Assembly: GCA_013368315.1 (NCBI GenBank)
Contig: JAACJM010000119.1
Location: forward strand, 124,001 to 188,000
Length of the DNA: 64,000 nucleotides
Direction of reading: 5' to 3'
Origin: Tetrapyrgos nigripes
Lineage: Eukaryota; Basidiomycota; Agaricomycetes; Agaricales; Campanellaceae
Positions within the stretch are counted from its first letter, which is position 1. The number at the start of each line of letters is the position of its first letter. Made by a program: the position numbers and the translations under genes. This document shows, piece after piece, positions 12,339 to 23,119 of this stretch. Below the pieces are notes generated by a model. It was given only the letters and a program-made list of their open reading frames with translations. It made no database searches and was not told the origin of the DNA.

Positions 12339-13992
12339 CATCAGCAAAAATACAAGTGGACTTTTCCGGACTTCGAAGACTTTTCGTCGCTTTTTCAGGA
12401 GAGGACTTTTTCGGGACTTTTTTTGGAGTACTTTTTTGGGACTTTTACTTACCGAAGTACTTTTTTTACCGGCCTTTTACAGCCTTTGACTTACCCGAGG
12501 ACTTTTTCGGGACTTTTTCTGCGTACTTTTGGACTTTTACTTACCGAAGTACTTTTTTATCGGCCTTAAGTCCATGTGTTTTCAAAAAAAAATTTAATTT
12601 TTCCGCCGCTGAGGGTAGAGTATGTACATACATATGCAATAAATGTGCTGCGTAGAACATTGCAAGGAATTACTACTGGTAGAAGGGCAGGCAAGTCAGA
12701 AACGTGTGGATCCTGGATAAATTTCTACACGAAGGGAGATTTGAAGAACAAGCAATAAGAAGGGGATGAATGGGACGCCCACATATTTGAGCAGAACAGT
12801 GGGTAGGGGGGTGGGGGCGTGAGAGTAGAGCATAAAAAAAGGGCAAGAGAGCGAAACGACGATGACGCGACACGTCGTCTTGGAGGTAAGTGGGGAAATG
12901 AGACATTGGTAAATACGTGTTAGTGTAAATTCCGTTTTGCAGTGCTAAGCAAGTAGCGTTGATGTCATTGAGAACATGTGGCTGGTCATAGAGGCGGGTC
13001 AGAAAGAAAGCGGGGGAGGGCTCGAAGGACAACGACAATGACATGGGGGATATGAAAGTAGCAGCGGTATCAGCGAACTCTGGCGAAATTTTTGTGCGGC
13101 CGTCACGGTCCTGGGGAGTTTGAAACTCCGCCAACCACCGATACAGTTGCGGACACATGCTGTTCGTTTTGTTGACTCTTCTTCCTTCACGACCACTTCC
13201 TTTTGTCTCTCAAAATTCTTCTTACTGTCCCGCTAGCCTTTCCGTTTGCCTCTGTAAGTCACTCAGTGTCTAAAGTATGTCTAGCTCCGTCTTCTGGGCT
13301 ACTGACTCGCACTTACAACTTACTTTCTAGGCCACGCTCTGTAGAGTTGGGATGATTATGGGAATATCGGGCAAGGGTTTCGGAGTAGCGCTCACAGTTT
13401 GAAGGAGTAGTCGTGAACTGGTCATTGCTTCAAGACTCCGGGTGCGTTTCTTACTGTCTCTTCGAGACTCGGCTCGATCTAACTACACCGCACAGAATAT
13501 TTCGTCACCCGGGCAGTATCCATTGAAGACGTTCTTTCCCCCTCTGTATGTGCACACCTTATTAGGTGCTAGCTCTTTCCTGATTTTCTTTCCACAGACA
13601 TGTGCGCAGGTCTACTAGTCTGGCTACGTTGTCTTCAAGAGTCTTCTTAGGAAAGGTGTGGAATTTGTATGTATTCAACTAGTATAATCCTTTCTGTGTG
13701 TATGTACCTACATATGTACCCGAAATAAATGTGCTTTCAGGCTACTTTTACCGGGTTTTTTGAGGTACGCGAACCAAGCTTTCACTGCCTAACTGACATC
13801 TTTCACAGTTTCTTTTTCGTACTTTTTTGTGTACTTTTTGCTGACTTTTCAGAAACCGGTTTGACTTTTATTTGACTTCCATAAGCGATTGGACTTGCCT
13901 TTTGAAAGTCATCAGGGAACGCGCAAAAGTACGGAAAAAGTCGTAAAAAGTCAAAAAAAGTTCAAAAAAGCCGACTTGTATTTTTACTGATG
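12339..13992. mobile_element. TIR DNA transposon, 1.65 kb, non-autonomous, unassigned superfamily
   Basis: The spacer repeat is interrupted here; at 4590-4605 and 34105 the same sequence runs on without it. The insert starts CATCAGCAAAAATACAAGT and ends with the inverted copy ACTTGTATTTTTACTGATG. It is flanked by GGG on both sides, which may be a 3-bp target duplication (the G run makes 2-4 bp possible). Inside both ends are many copies of GGACTTTT/GTACTTTT-like words, as expected for subterminal transposase-binding repeats. The longest frame (12673-13158, minus, 161 codons) does not resemble a transposase. The CATCAG end is shared with the element at 43973-44417. Confidence 0.75.
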
Positions 13993-14424
13993 GGGAAAAG
14001 AAAGAGTAACCAAGCTAGAGAAAGAAAAAGGAAGAATGTAAAGGGCACGTACATGCACCAGTGCTTCTTCCTTGAATCCACTGGCTGAGGTTCAAATCCA
14101 TAATATACGAGACCCGACTTGAAGTGACTTTGGGAAGACGCGAGGAGGAGGCGACGAAGAAAAACGCGTTTGGATGAGCACGTGCAGTCATGTCATGAGC
14201 TGGGCCTAGACCCCGAATCAGCGAGCCCATTGACGTCGTTTCTTCCTTGACTTTTCTTCATCCACTCTTTTTCATACCTTGTTCCACCTTATCTGTGTAG
14301 ATTTTTGGGCGGTGATCAACTCTACTTTTCTTCAGAGAGGTCTCCAAGGTCTAACCCTCAACAAGTAAAATCCAGCTATAAGCTCGTCAAAAGCTCTTCA
14401 ACAGATCACAATGGAAAGTCACAG
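13993..14424. repeat. Spacer repeat, left part, between two transposon insertions
   Basis: This continues the spacer interrupted by the element at 12339-13992 and matches 4606-5010. It ends at the hAT-like insertion. No gene is supported. Confidence 0.5.
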
Positions 14425-15009
14425 TAGGGCTCCTAGCGGATCGGATGCTGTTCGGATGCGGATCCATCCGCTCGGATGAGTCGTTCAAGAGTGCCAATCC
14501 GCATCGGCGGATGGCATCCGTCGGATGACCAGATCATCCGCGGATGGATGGCTGAAGGTGGCTGACGTAGTAAGAAAAAGGTTTGAAGTTGGTTTTTCGT
14601 GGTTTAAGTATCTCTAAGTACAAGTAAATGTAATATATGTAAAAATATTGAGCTACTCACAACTGATGACACAGATTATTAGACGGGAATGGTATTGGCC
14701 TCTTTGCCGACGAGTTTTCCCATGCAACTGCAATGTTGAGCAAAGAATTGAGAACGATTCTAACGCGCTGTAAAAGATTTCTGTAAATATTGGTGAGTCT
14801 TTGCAACTATACAGTACCTCGGAAAGCCCGAGATTGACCTAAATTGGCAACTCCATCACATTCTCACATACTTCAACCATCCGACGATGAACTACGGATG
14901 GACGGATGGTATCCGCCGGATAGTGCACCTCCAGACGTCCATCCGCCATCCGAATCCGAGGTCTCATCGTCGGATAGGCCCCGGATCATCCGATCCGCTA
15001 GGAGCCCTA
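14425..15009. mobile_element. hAT-like non-autonomous element (MITE), 585 bp
   Basis: The ends are perfect 23-bp inverted repeats beginning TAGGGCTCCTAGCGGATCGG. The insertion splits a spacer sequence that is uninterrupted in the other copies (for example at 4998-5020). An 8-bp target duplication AGTCACAG lies at 14417-14424 and 15010-15017. TAGGG..CCCTA ends and an 8-bp duplication are the hallmark of the hAT superfamily. Subterminal regions are crowded with GGATG/CATCC words. No transposase frame is present, so movement would need a partner element. Confidence 0.88.
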
Positions 15010-15017
15010 AGTCACAG

Positions 15018-15519
15018 TTGACGGTCGTAATAAAGTTTTTTCCCTACGCTGATCAGGTGTCTGTTCTTGGAGGTACATATTCCACATCTCATACTCTTCC
15101 GCAGTTTCTAGTATTATCTCACTTAAGCACTCAAAGTGCGGAGTTGGTGAGGAGTCATGATGACTCAATACACACCAACATTTTCTGAGGATACTTTATA
15201 GGGGATATAGGACACAGTGGTCACTGCTTGTTATGCTCTGGCGCTTTCATGGTTAATGTGCTTGGTTGCGAGCAAGAGAGACGCATAACGTTCAGTTCTG
15301 CGGCCGATCAGACTAATCTGCAATGTGTCAAGTGGTCGAAGTTGCGTATCGTCTTTGGAATTACTAGGTCTATATTCCTCTGTTCCCTCCCTTCTTTCTT
15401 TGCACATTTGGTTCTCTGACAAATCATATTCATTCTAGCCTTTTCCTTCATCACAGACGAGACAGTGAGAAGGCTCATACTCTATACATCTCAGTGTCTA
15501 ACCCGCATAACATCAGTCT
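15018..15519. repeat. Spacer repeat, right part
   Basis: The sequence matches about 5010-5440 and then joins the 3' flank of pseudogene copy 3 near 15450. No gene is supported. Confidence 0.45.
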
Positions 15520-17055
15520 CTACTCTCTAGTTCCGCATTGCATATCCGGCCCACCTGCACCCATATACTCCTCCGAGGTATTAGGATCCCCCAAATCCAA
15601 CAAAACCGAAACCAGCACTCGACCTTTGGCAGGTTTTGCGTATGAGGGTAGAGGTAGGGAACAAAAGCGGAAGTGGAGGTTGGCGTCGACGCAGTCAGTG
15701 GAACGTTTGAGGGGGAAGGAGTGTATGGAGTACAAGGCGTCATCGTCGTCGATATCTGTGTCTGTTGCTGCTGCATAGGTTGATGTAAAGTATTTGTACA
15801 CAGCTTCAACGAAGCCATAGCGGCTGCAGCTGCAGCAGCATCCTCCTCCCCACCTCGATATCCTCCTGCAACATTCTTTCCGTTCCCGTTCCCGTTCTCG
15901 TTCTCGTTCTCGTTCTCGTTCCCTCTCTGCTTGCGTCATCCCCGTCTCCATCTCCATCCCCACCTGCGCCTGGTTCGGGCATGAAAGTGAACATCGAGGC
16001 GCATATACACCGACTGCGTATGCCCCAAAACAGACTGAGGATACCCAGAGGTAGCCGTAGCTGTAGTTGGCGTCGATGGACGGGTATCCCCCTTCAACGC
16101 CTCCCCACGTCAATATTTCTCAATATCCTCTCGTAGCCTTTTCTATCCCCCTATCCACTTTCCGTCTCTCTATCCAAATGCGCCTACACTTGCTTATACA
16201 CCTGTGCCTGATCATGAGCGTGTACTTCTGAATGCATATACGGTGACTCGGACTGAGGGTAAGAATATCAGTGTATATCCAAATGTGTAAAAACGGACGT
16301 ACTAACCTTGTCGGATTTCCGTACATCGTCTCCCATTCACAAACCCCCACTCCCCCCAACCCTGTAATTGGTATTACCCCCCACCTCAATCGTCCCATAC
16401 CACCAATCCAAATCCACATCTCTATCCCCGTACCCGTAGACGCAGGGCACACCGCGTATCACGCCTCCTCCCAGCATATTACCCCCTCCTCCCCCAACAC
16501 ACTACCGCCCCCCAAACGCCCCTACTGAGATGTCTCGAGTCCCTCTCCCACCTCTCCACAACAGACTCGGACTCCTCGGTTTAGATCTGGGATGCACTCG
16601 GAGAGGGACCGAGGATGCTCAAAGGATGCGTGTTGTTTCGTACGCGCTAGCGTTGGCATTTGCGTAGCCTGGGGCTCCTTGATGAGTAATAGGGAAGTAG
16701 GGGGAGGAGTGGGGTTGTTTTTGTTGAGAGGGGACGAATAGGATGGAAGACCTGAACAAGTGTCTTGGGAGTCTGCAGTAATGCACCTTCCATAGAGATG
16801 GACGAAGGCGGGGATCTCGAGCCCAATCCCGAGACGGATGACGATGCTGGGTTCACCATGGATGTAGAGGACGGTTCAGGCGAACCGGGCTCGGGTTGAG
16901 GTGGATATGGAATGGAAGAAGGAGTGGGGTTTTGCGTGTGAGGAATGGGAGGAGGGGGTCTTGTGGTGCATGGATGTATGTTGGCAGTAAGAGAGATGGG
17001 GTGTTGGGTATAGTTTGGGGGACCGTTTAGAAAGCGACGCCATAATCGAGCTTGT
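15520..17055 (-). pseudogene. 5'-truncated copy 3 of the Ser-rich membrane-protein family
   Basis: This copy lies head-to-tail with copy 2 on the same strand. A 197-codon frame (16113-15520) covers the C-terminal part and ends GAGGPDMQCGTRE. It includes a run of alternating Glu/Arg made by a hexanucleotide repeat at about 15880-15922. Further upstream (17055-16120) the frame is broken, and several hundred bp present in copies 1 and 5 are missing. The membrane segment is absent. Confidence 0.6.
15880..15922. repeat. Hexanucleotide microsatellite (CGTTCY)n
   Basis: About seven tandem copies of CGTTCC/CGTTCT lie inside pseudogene copy 3. Copies 1, 2 and 5 carry shorter versions (for example near 2755-2782). 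The length difference between copies shows ordinary slippage. Confidence 0.8.
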
Positions 17056-18772
17056 AGGATAACTCGTTAGTAAACGTTGACAGAAAGATAAAACCAAGAA
17101 AAGTAGACGCAAATAGGGCAGCCATTCGTCAATGCTCCGGGTAGACGGAGGGGAAAAGAAAGAGTAACCAAGCTAGAGAAAGAAAAAGGAAGAATATAAA
17201 GTGCTGTACCACATTCTTCTTTGAGTCCACTGGCGGAAAATGAAAGCCATGATACGAGCCCTGGCTTGAAGTGACTTTGGGAAGACGCGAGGAGGAGGCG
17301 ACAAAGAAAAGCGCGTTTGGATGAGCACGTGGAGTCACGTCATGAGCTGGGCCTAGACCCTCAATCAGCGAGCCCATTGACATCGTTTCTTCCTCGACTT
17401 TTCTTCCTCCACTCTTGTTGATACCTTGTTCCACCCCATCTGTGTAGATTTTTGGGCGGTGATCAACTCTACTTTTTCTTCATAGAGATCTCCGAGGTCT
17501 AACCCTCAACGAGTCTAAAGTCCAGCTACAAGCTCGTCAAAAGTTCTTCAACAGATCACAATGGAAAGTCACAGTTGACAGTTGTAATAAAATTTGTTCC
17601 CTACGCTGATCAGGTGTCTGTTCTTGAAGGTACATATTCCATGTCTCATACTCTTCTGCAGTTTCAAGTGTTATCTTGCTTAGGCACTCAAAGTGAACTC
17701 AAAGTGAGGATGACTCAACACGCACCAATGTTTTCCGAGGATACTTTATAGGGGCTATCTGCCACAGTGGTCATTGCTCGTTATGCTCTGATGCTTTCAT
17801 GGTTAATGTGCTTGGCCGCAAGGAAGAGAGACGCTTAATGTTCAGTTCTGCAGCCAATAAGATTAATCTGCAATGTGTCAAGTGGTCAAAGTTGTGTATC
17901 ATCTTTGGAATTACTAAGTCTATATTCCTCTGTTCCCTCCCTTCTTTCTTTGCACATTTTGTTCTCTTCTAGCTTTTTCCTTTGTCGTTGTTTCAGGAAA
18001 TGAAGGATAGTAATAAATTAATATAGTATTGGTGTGGAAAATGTGCACGAGAAGGCAAGGATAGATTTCATTCCTATCCTTAACTTCCCTTCTACACAGT
18101 GAGTCCTACCTTTGTACTATAACCCATCCAGTCCTCACAGCAAATGTGGTTTGGTATAGGTGGTCATTATTAGTCACAATAATGGCTGGAAAAGAACTCT
18201 CTCAGGAATACATTTCCAATGAATATAAAAAGATAAGGTGCGTCGATGTCGATACACTGCTTTGGTTTATGCTATCACTGAAGTAAACTTCTCAGGCATC
18301 TTATAGGTCGTACAAAGCGCGAACAAAACAATACAACTACATTGTTGGCTTTGCGACTGAGAGGAGGCCTCTAGATGGATACTAAAGGGTTCAAATCACA
18401 TCTATTCTCTTTCACTTGGTCATATTGATATTTTTGATCTAAAAGTGGAGATATAAGGAGTTGAAGGAACAACAGCCAAGTTGTTGTTACCACTTGGATT
18501 CACAGTGCACTGTCACAACTCCTGTAATTGTAATGCGCAAATCAAATCAGTATTCATATGAATTTGATTGAGTTCTTATTTGTACTCTGCTGTGGAAGTT
18601 AGTAATTAGTATCAAAGTCTCTCATGATTCAGTATAAGAGAATCACACAGAATTCTTGAGGACTCATTGGATCAAAAAATCACCTGGATAAACAAATAAT
18701 CATGTATCAAGATTCAGATCAACTACTGGAATACAAATTGCACATGTAAGAGAAACAAAAGGCAAAAATTGT
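17056..18772. repeat. Duplicated spacer between pseudogene 3 and NLR C
   Basis: This matches 4516-6273 over its length with small indels. No gene is supported. The end next to NLR C should include its 3' untranslated region. Confidence 0.5.
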
Positions 18773-21611
18773 TCATACAATTTGACAGCATCCACAGGAT
18801 TCCTGACTTTTGACATCTGCTGAATCTCCCTGACCTTCCACTGCCAAAGGCAGGTTGGTTTCCTGAAGATTCTCAACCTCTATGGAATGAGGCTGGGTAT
18901 GTACTGCTGAAGCCTCCTGAATTTGGTCAAGAATATGTATACATTCTGCAACTTGATTAAGCATCCCCATAGCTTCATAGTATTCTTTTGCCTTTTCCAC
19001 ATTCAATCTGGCCTCAATGAAGCATTCTTCTTCATATCCAATTTCTCCAAGAGAGTGCAAACAGTTAGCAACCCCAACTCTGGATCCAATCTCCTCGAAT
19101 TGATCTTTGACTTGCTGCAGTATGACCTTTGCTTCCTCATATTGGCCCAGCATTCGTCTGATGTCTCCCAGGCTTCGCAAGCACTGAGCAACTCCCAGCC
19201 TGTCTCCAATCTCCTCAAATTGCTTTTTGGCCTGCTCCAGCATGACCTTTGCTTCCTCATATTGGCCCAGCATTTTTCTGATGTCTCCCAGGCTTCGCAA
19301 GCACTGAGCAGCTCCCAGCCTTTCTCCGATCTCCTCAAATTGCTTTTTGGCTTGCTCCAGCATGACCTTTGCTTCCTCATATTGGTCCAGCATGTAGCTG
19401 ATGTTTCCCAGGCTTTGCAAGCACTGAGCAGCTCCCAGCCTTTCTCCAATCTCCTCAAATTCCTTTTTGGCCTGCTCCAGCATGACTTTTGCTTCCTCAT
19501 ATTGACTCAGCATGTAGCTGATGTTTCCCAGTCTGTGCAAGCACTGAGCAGCTCCCAGCCTGTCTCCAATCTCCTCAAATTCCTTTTTGGCTTGCTCCAG
19601 CATGACTTTTGCTTCCTCATATTGGCCCAGCATTTTGCTGATGTCTCCCAGGTGTTGCAAGCACTGTGCAGCCCCTTTCACATTCCCAATCTTTTCATAT
19701 AGATCCATAGCCTGCTGTATCTTGCACTGTGAATTTTTATAATCATTCTGACAATAAGACATCATTCCCAATCTTTGGTAGCAATAAGCCTGAGTTTGTT
19801 CCATTGTATAGTTTACAGATATGCTACTACTGCTGGTAATCACTTCCAGATCACTGGTCCCATGATTTATCTGATGCCGATGAAGCTTCTCCACATTATT
19901 GATTATTGCTATAGACTTCTCATATTCCCCCATAAAGGTCAGCATGCCTTCTTGTAGAAACATCAGCTCAGTCTGACTACCCAGACTCATTTGTGACTGC
20001 CATCCCAAATATTTCTCAACCAGTGGCACAAGACCTGGAAAGTACTGTGAATGATCACACAATTGGTTTAACACATTCATATGTGATGTTTCAAATGACT
20101 TCTCAATCTGAATATGGAGAATTTTAAAGATATTTGCAATATGCAGTCCAAGCTTGATATCTGCATCTATGTGATTTTCAAATAATGTGTCTATAAATGA
20201 CTCATAGAATTCCCAAATTTGCTTTTCATGATCCTCTGTTATTTTAGAGACCTTTAAGACATATTCAGCAATAGGTGTCAACATCTTTAGGGTCTCAGCA
20301 TTGCCTTCATAAATCATGCATGACTTTTTCAAAGTGAGAACTTGCATGGTGGTATCAGGAAAGCTCCCCAACATTTTTGGCACATTTTCCAACCAGTCAG
20401 GGATCCCACTGGGTAAGAAAGCAACAAGCCTTAAAAGGTCCAGTCCTGTTCGGGATAACTTTTCCTTGATGATGTTCAGAGTCAACTCAATTGACATCTC
20501 AACACTTGTAAGCCTGTTATCCTGCTCTCCAATTTTCTTGAGCACTGCAGTCTTTTGGATGTTCCACATCTCCATTAAGTTCTTCAAAGGCAGTTCTTTG
20601 GCATGCTGGGCAATGAGCACAATAGCCAGAGGCATACCATCCATCTGAATGAGCAGCTTCTCCAACATAGGATCATCCTCTCTAATTGCATAGTTTCCAT
20701 CTGAACTTAAAGAACAGAAAGCTTCCTTGGCAGGACCAAGTTCAAGAGGAGGCAAGCCTGATTGTCCTCCAAGCTTACCCCATTTAATTTGTCCAGGGCC
20801 ATCAGTACCTCTCATAGTTACAATGACTGAGGCTGACTTGAGGCTGCAAATTGTATTCATGAAGTTCTTGACTTTTGTCTGGTCCTTGCCATTCCATGGT
20901 GTTTCAAAATTATCCAGAATCAACAGGATCTTCTGGCAGCCCTCAAGATAGTCAAGCAATAACTCGTAAGAGCCTTTTCCTTGGATTGGCTGAAGTCCAA
21001 TTGCTTGCACCAATCCTTGAATAAGCTTTGTTGCATCTGGGAGAATTTCACAGGGGATGAAGTAGCCTCTCCTCACAAATTTCTTCTTGATCATGGCATT
21101 TTCCATGATATGCAAAGCCACAGATGTTTTGCCTATTCCTCCTGTTCCGAGGATAGCTATATGGACCTGATTGGCCTCACACAGCAGTTTCACTGCTTCT
21201 TCCACAAGATGGGATCTGCCTGTGAATACATCTGGAGCTGGTGGTTTTTGAAGAAGCAAATCACTGCAAATTTGAAAAATCAGATCAAATTATAAGACAT
21301 CATAGAGTTACACATACTCTGCAGTGAGTTCCTGGAATGAGTATTCCATTGATCAGACATGAATATTTTTGTCAGAAATATAATCTATCATTTACCTTTG
21401 GTCTGCTTTCTGGTAGATCTGAATAATCTGATTGAGTATCGTACTATTAAAATCAACTATTTGATTACTTACAGGTTTTGTATGTATAATGTGCATCTCG
21501 CCCAATAGTTGTGATAGTTGAGCCCATAATGTTGAAGTCATGGGCTCCAGAAAGGATATTCGCCTGGTTTCCAGTACCAGTTTGATCAGGGCCATTATCA
21601 GTTTGTTCCAT
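18773..21611 (-). CDS. NLR-like NB-ARC/TPR protein, copy C
   Basis: This is an open STAND-type NTPase, probably a cytosolic or membrane-tethered sensor of the fungal NLR type. Exons 21611-21473, 21418-21396, 21331-21318 and 21263-18773 give 888 residues. Order: N-terminal region with SGAHDFNIMGSTITTIGRDA; NB-ARC with P-loop GTGGIGKTS, Walker B ILLILDNFETPW, SVIVTMRGTDG and GMPLAIVLIAQHA; a helical linker; five regular 40-residue TPRs plus flanking divergent units; and a C-terminal tail ending ESCGCCQIV. The last four residues fit a CaaX box, and two further Cys sit just before it. The 14-bp third exon is needed to keep frame. Family knowledge says NB-ARC/TPR proteins oligomerise on ligand binding; the ligand and output domain are unknown here. 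An unusual output could lie in the short N-terminus. Confidence 0.88.
19079..19678 (-). repeat. Array of five 120-bp TPR-coding repeats in NLR C
   Basis: Five exact-length 120-bp units encode 40-residue repeats with core CLxSLGxIxxMLxQYEEAKVML. Differences fall mainly at a few positions, such as Q/R/H after CL, D/N before I, and Y/K/R before ML. Confidence 0.9.
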
Positions 21612-23119
21612 ATCCGAAGTTTCTGAATTCCCTTTCAATCTTCACAAAAACCTCAACACCTAATGTTCCGCTCACCTCGAATAGACTTGTGACTTTGCTG
21701 TTCAGACTCACAAAGGTCGAAAAGTGTCTCAACAACGTGACCAGAACTTTAGGACTTGCGTTTGATGCGATCATTTCAAAATGATGGCTTTTCATGATTG
21801 ATGGACCAATCAGAACTCGAGCAAAGATCTATTATTAGAACATATACAGCAACGCGTTCAGCGCCTGTGCGTTTTGACGCATCGCATGGCCCCGGGTCCC
21901 TCTTCATCATCCACTCAGACTGTGTCCTGGGTCCAAAAAAATCAAACCACTGGGCAAAATGATACACAAGATCATTGAGTAATTCCATCACAGGGAATGG
22001 GAGTTTCGAACCCTGGGCCATCACACTGCATGTCATGTCCAAATCTCCTTGATAGATAAGTTGGCAACTGGTAATGTGAGGTAGTAATGTTAGCCATTAT
22101 ACCATAATGGATGGTGACATGAAGATGATGGTTTTCGTTTGAGAAGATCTCATGGTGTCTGTCTCCTCATAGGAGAGAAAGCGAAGGGGAACTACGTGTG
22201 ACAATGACACTGTCAGGAAACGTCGCAACGAGTCTGACTTTCAAATGATACATTGCTGAACCCCTATCTAGTATTTCGGTTGATAGAACAAAGAGATATG
22301 TTACGTGAACTAAGCAAAACGCTGAATCGAAACAAGACCAATGATACATCCGGACACCAATTGTAACGCCAAAGTGATCATGAACCGGCATGGCATGAAA
22401 AAGATAGTAAAGTGCACAGAACAAGGAATCAGGATATGGCGAAAACGCAAGACACAAACCACATTGACCTCGTGAGGAACTATAATACGGATCCCTATCA
22501 GTATGTACGTACATATGTTGGTAGTAAGTGGTAGGAATGTAGGTAGAAAAATGATATGTAGAGAAGTAGAAAAGCGACAGAGATAAGACTAGTCAGCTAG
22601 AGTTATGTAAGGAGATTCTTTAAAGGACCATCAAGGAAAGACATAAATATAGATGTACGGAAATGTAGGTAGAAGATGGGAGATGAAGAGTTAAAGTAGT
22701 AATGGGTAATGCAATGCGATGTCACAAAAAAGAAATTGAGAGGAAAGTATAGATGTCGAATGCGAAAGAGTAAACAAGAGAGACAGATGTAAGCATACGA
22801 AAGACTGAGCTAGTATAACCAAGAAACCCAACTCAAGAAACCACAAGCCCAGCAACGGAACGACATCATCAATAGGACATCATAAGTAAGAAACACGAAA
22901 CATGAAGCGGAGAAACGAACTGAAACTAGATGAGTCGAGAGACTAGGACGGGGATAATGTCAGGGACAATGAGTCAACGACAAACATAGCACAGCACGCT
23001 GACCAAAAGGCAAAAGGTGAAAGATGAAAGCCGAGACAGCGACGAGAGACAACAGACGACACAGTGAGAGGGCTCATACTCTATACATCTTAGTCTCTAA
23101 CCTCAAATAGCATCGGTCT
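21612..23119. other. NLR C 5' flank and diverged spacer
   Basis: The first 430 bp match the 5' flanks of A, B and D. A minus-strand frame at 22042-21776 (88 codons, starting MDMTCSVMAQG) is open here but interrupted in copy A, so I do not call it a gene. It might be an upstream exon. The part from 22.1 to 23.1 kb is a diverged copy of 1.2-2.3 kb. Confidence 0.45.

Noticed and set aside
12673..13158. 161-codon frame inside the 1.65-kb transposon as a transposase
   Set aside because: No DDE-like block or zinc finger could be recognised and the composition is not that of a transposase. The element is treated as non-autonomous.
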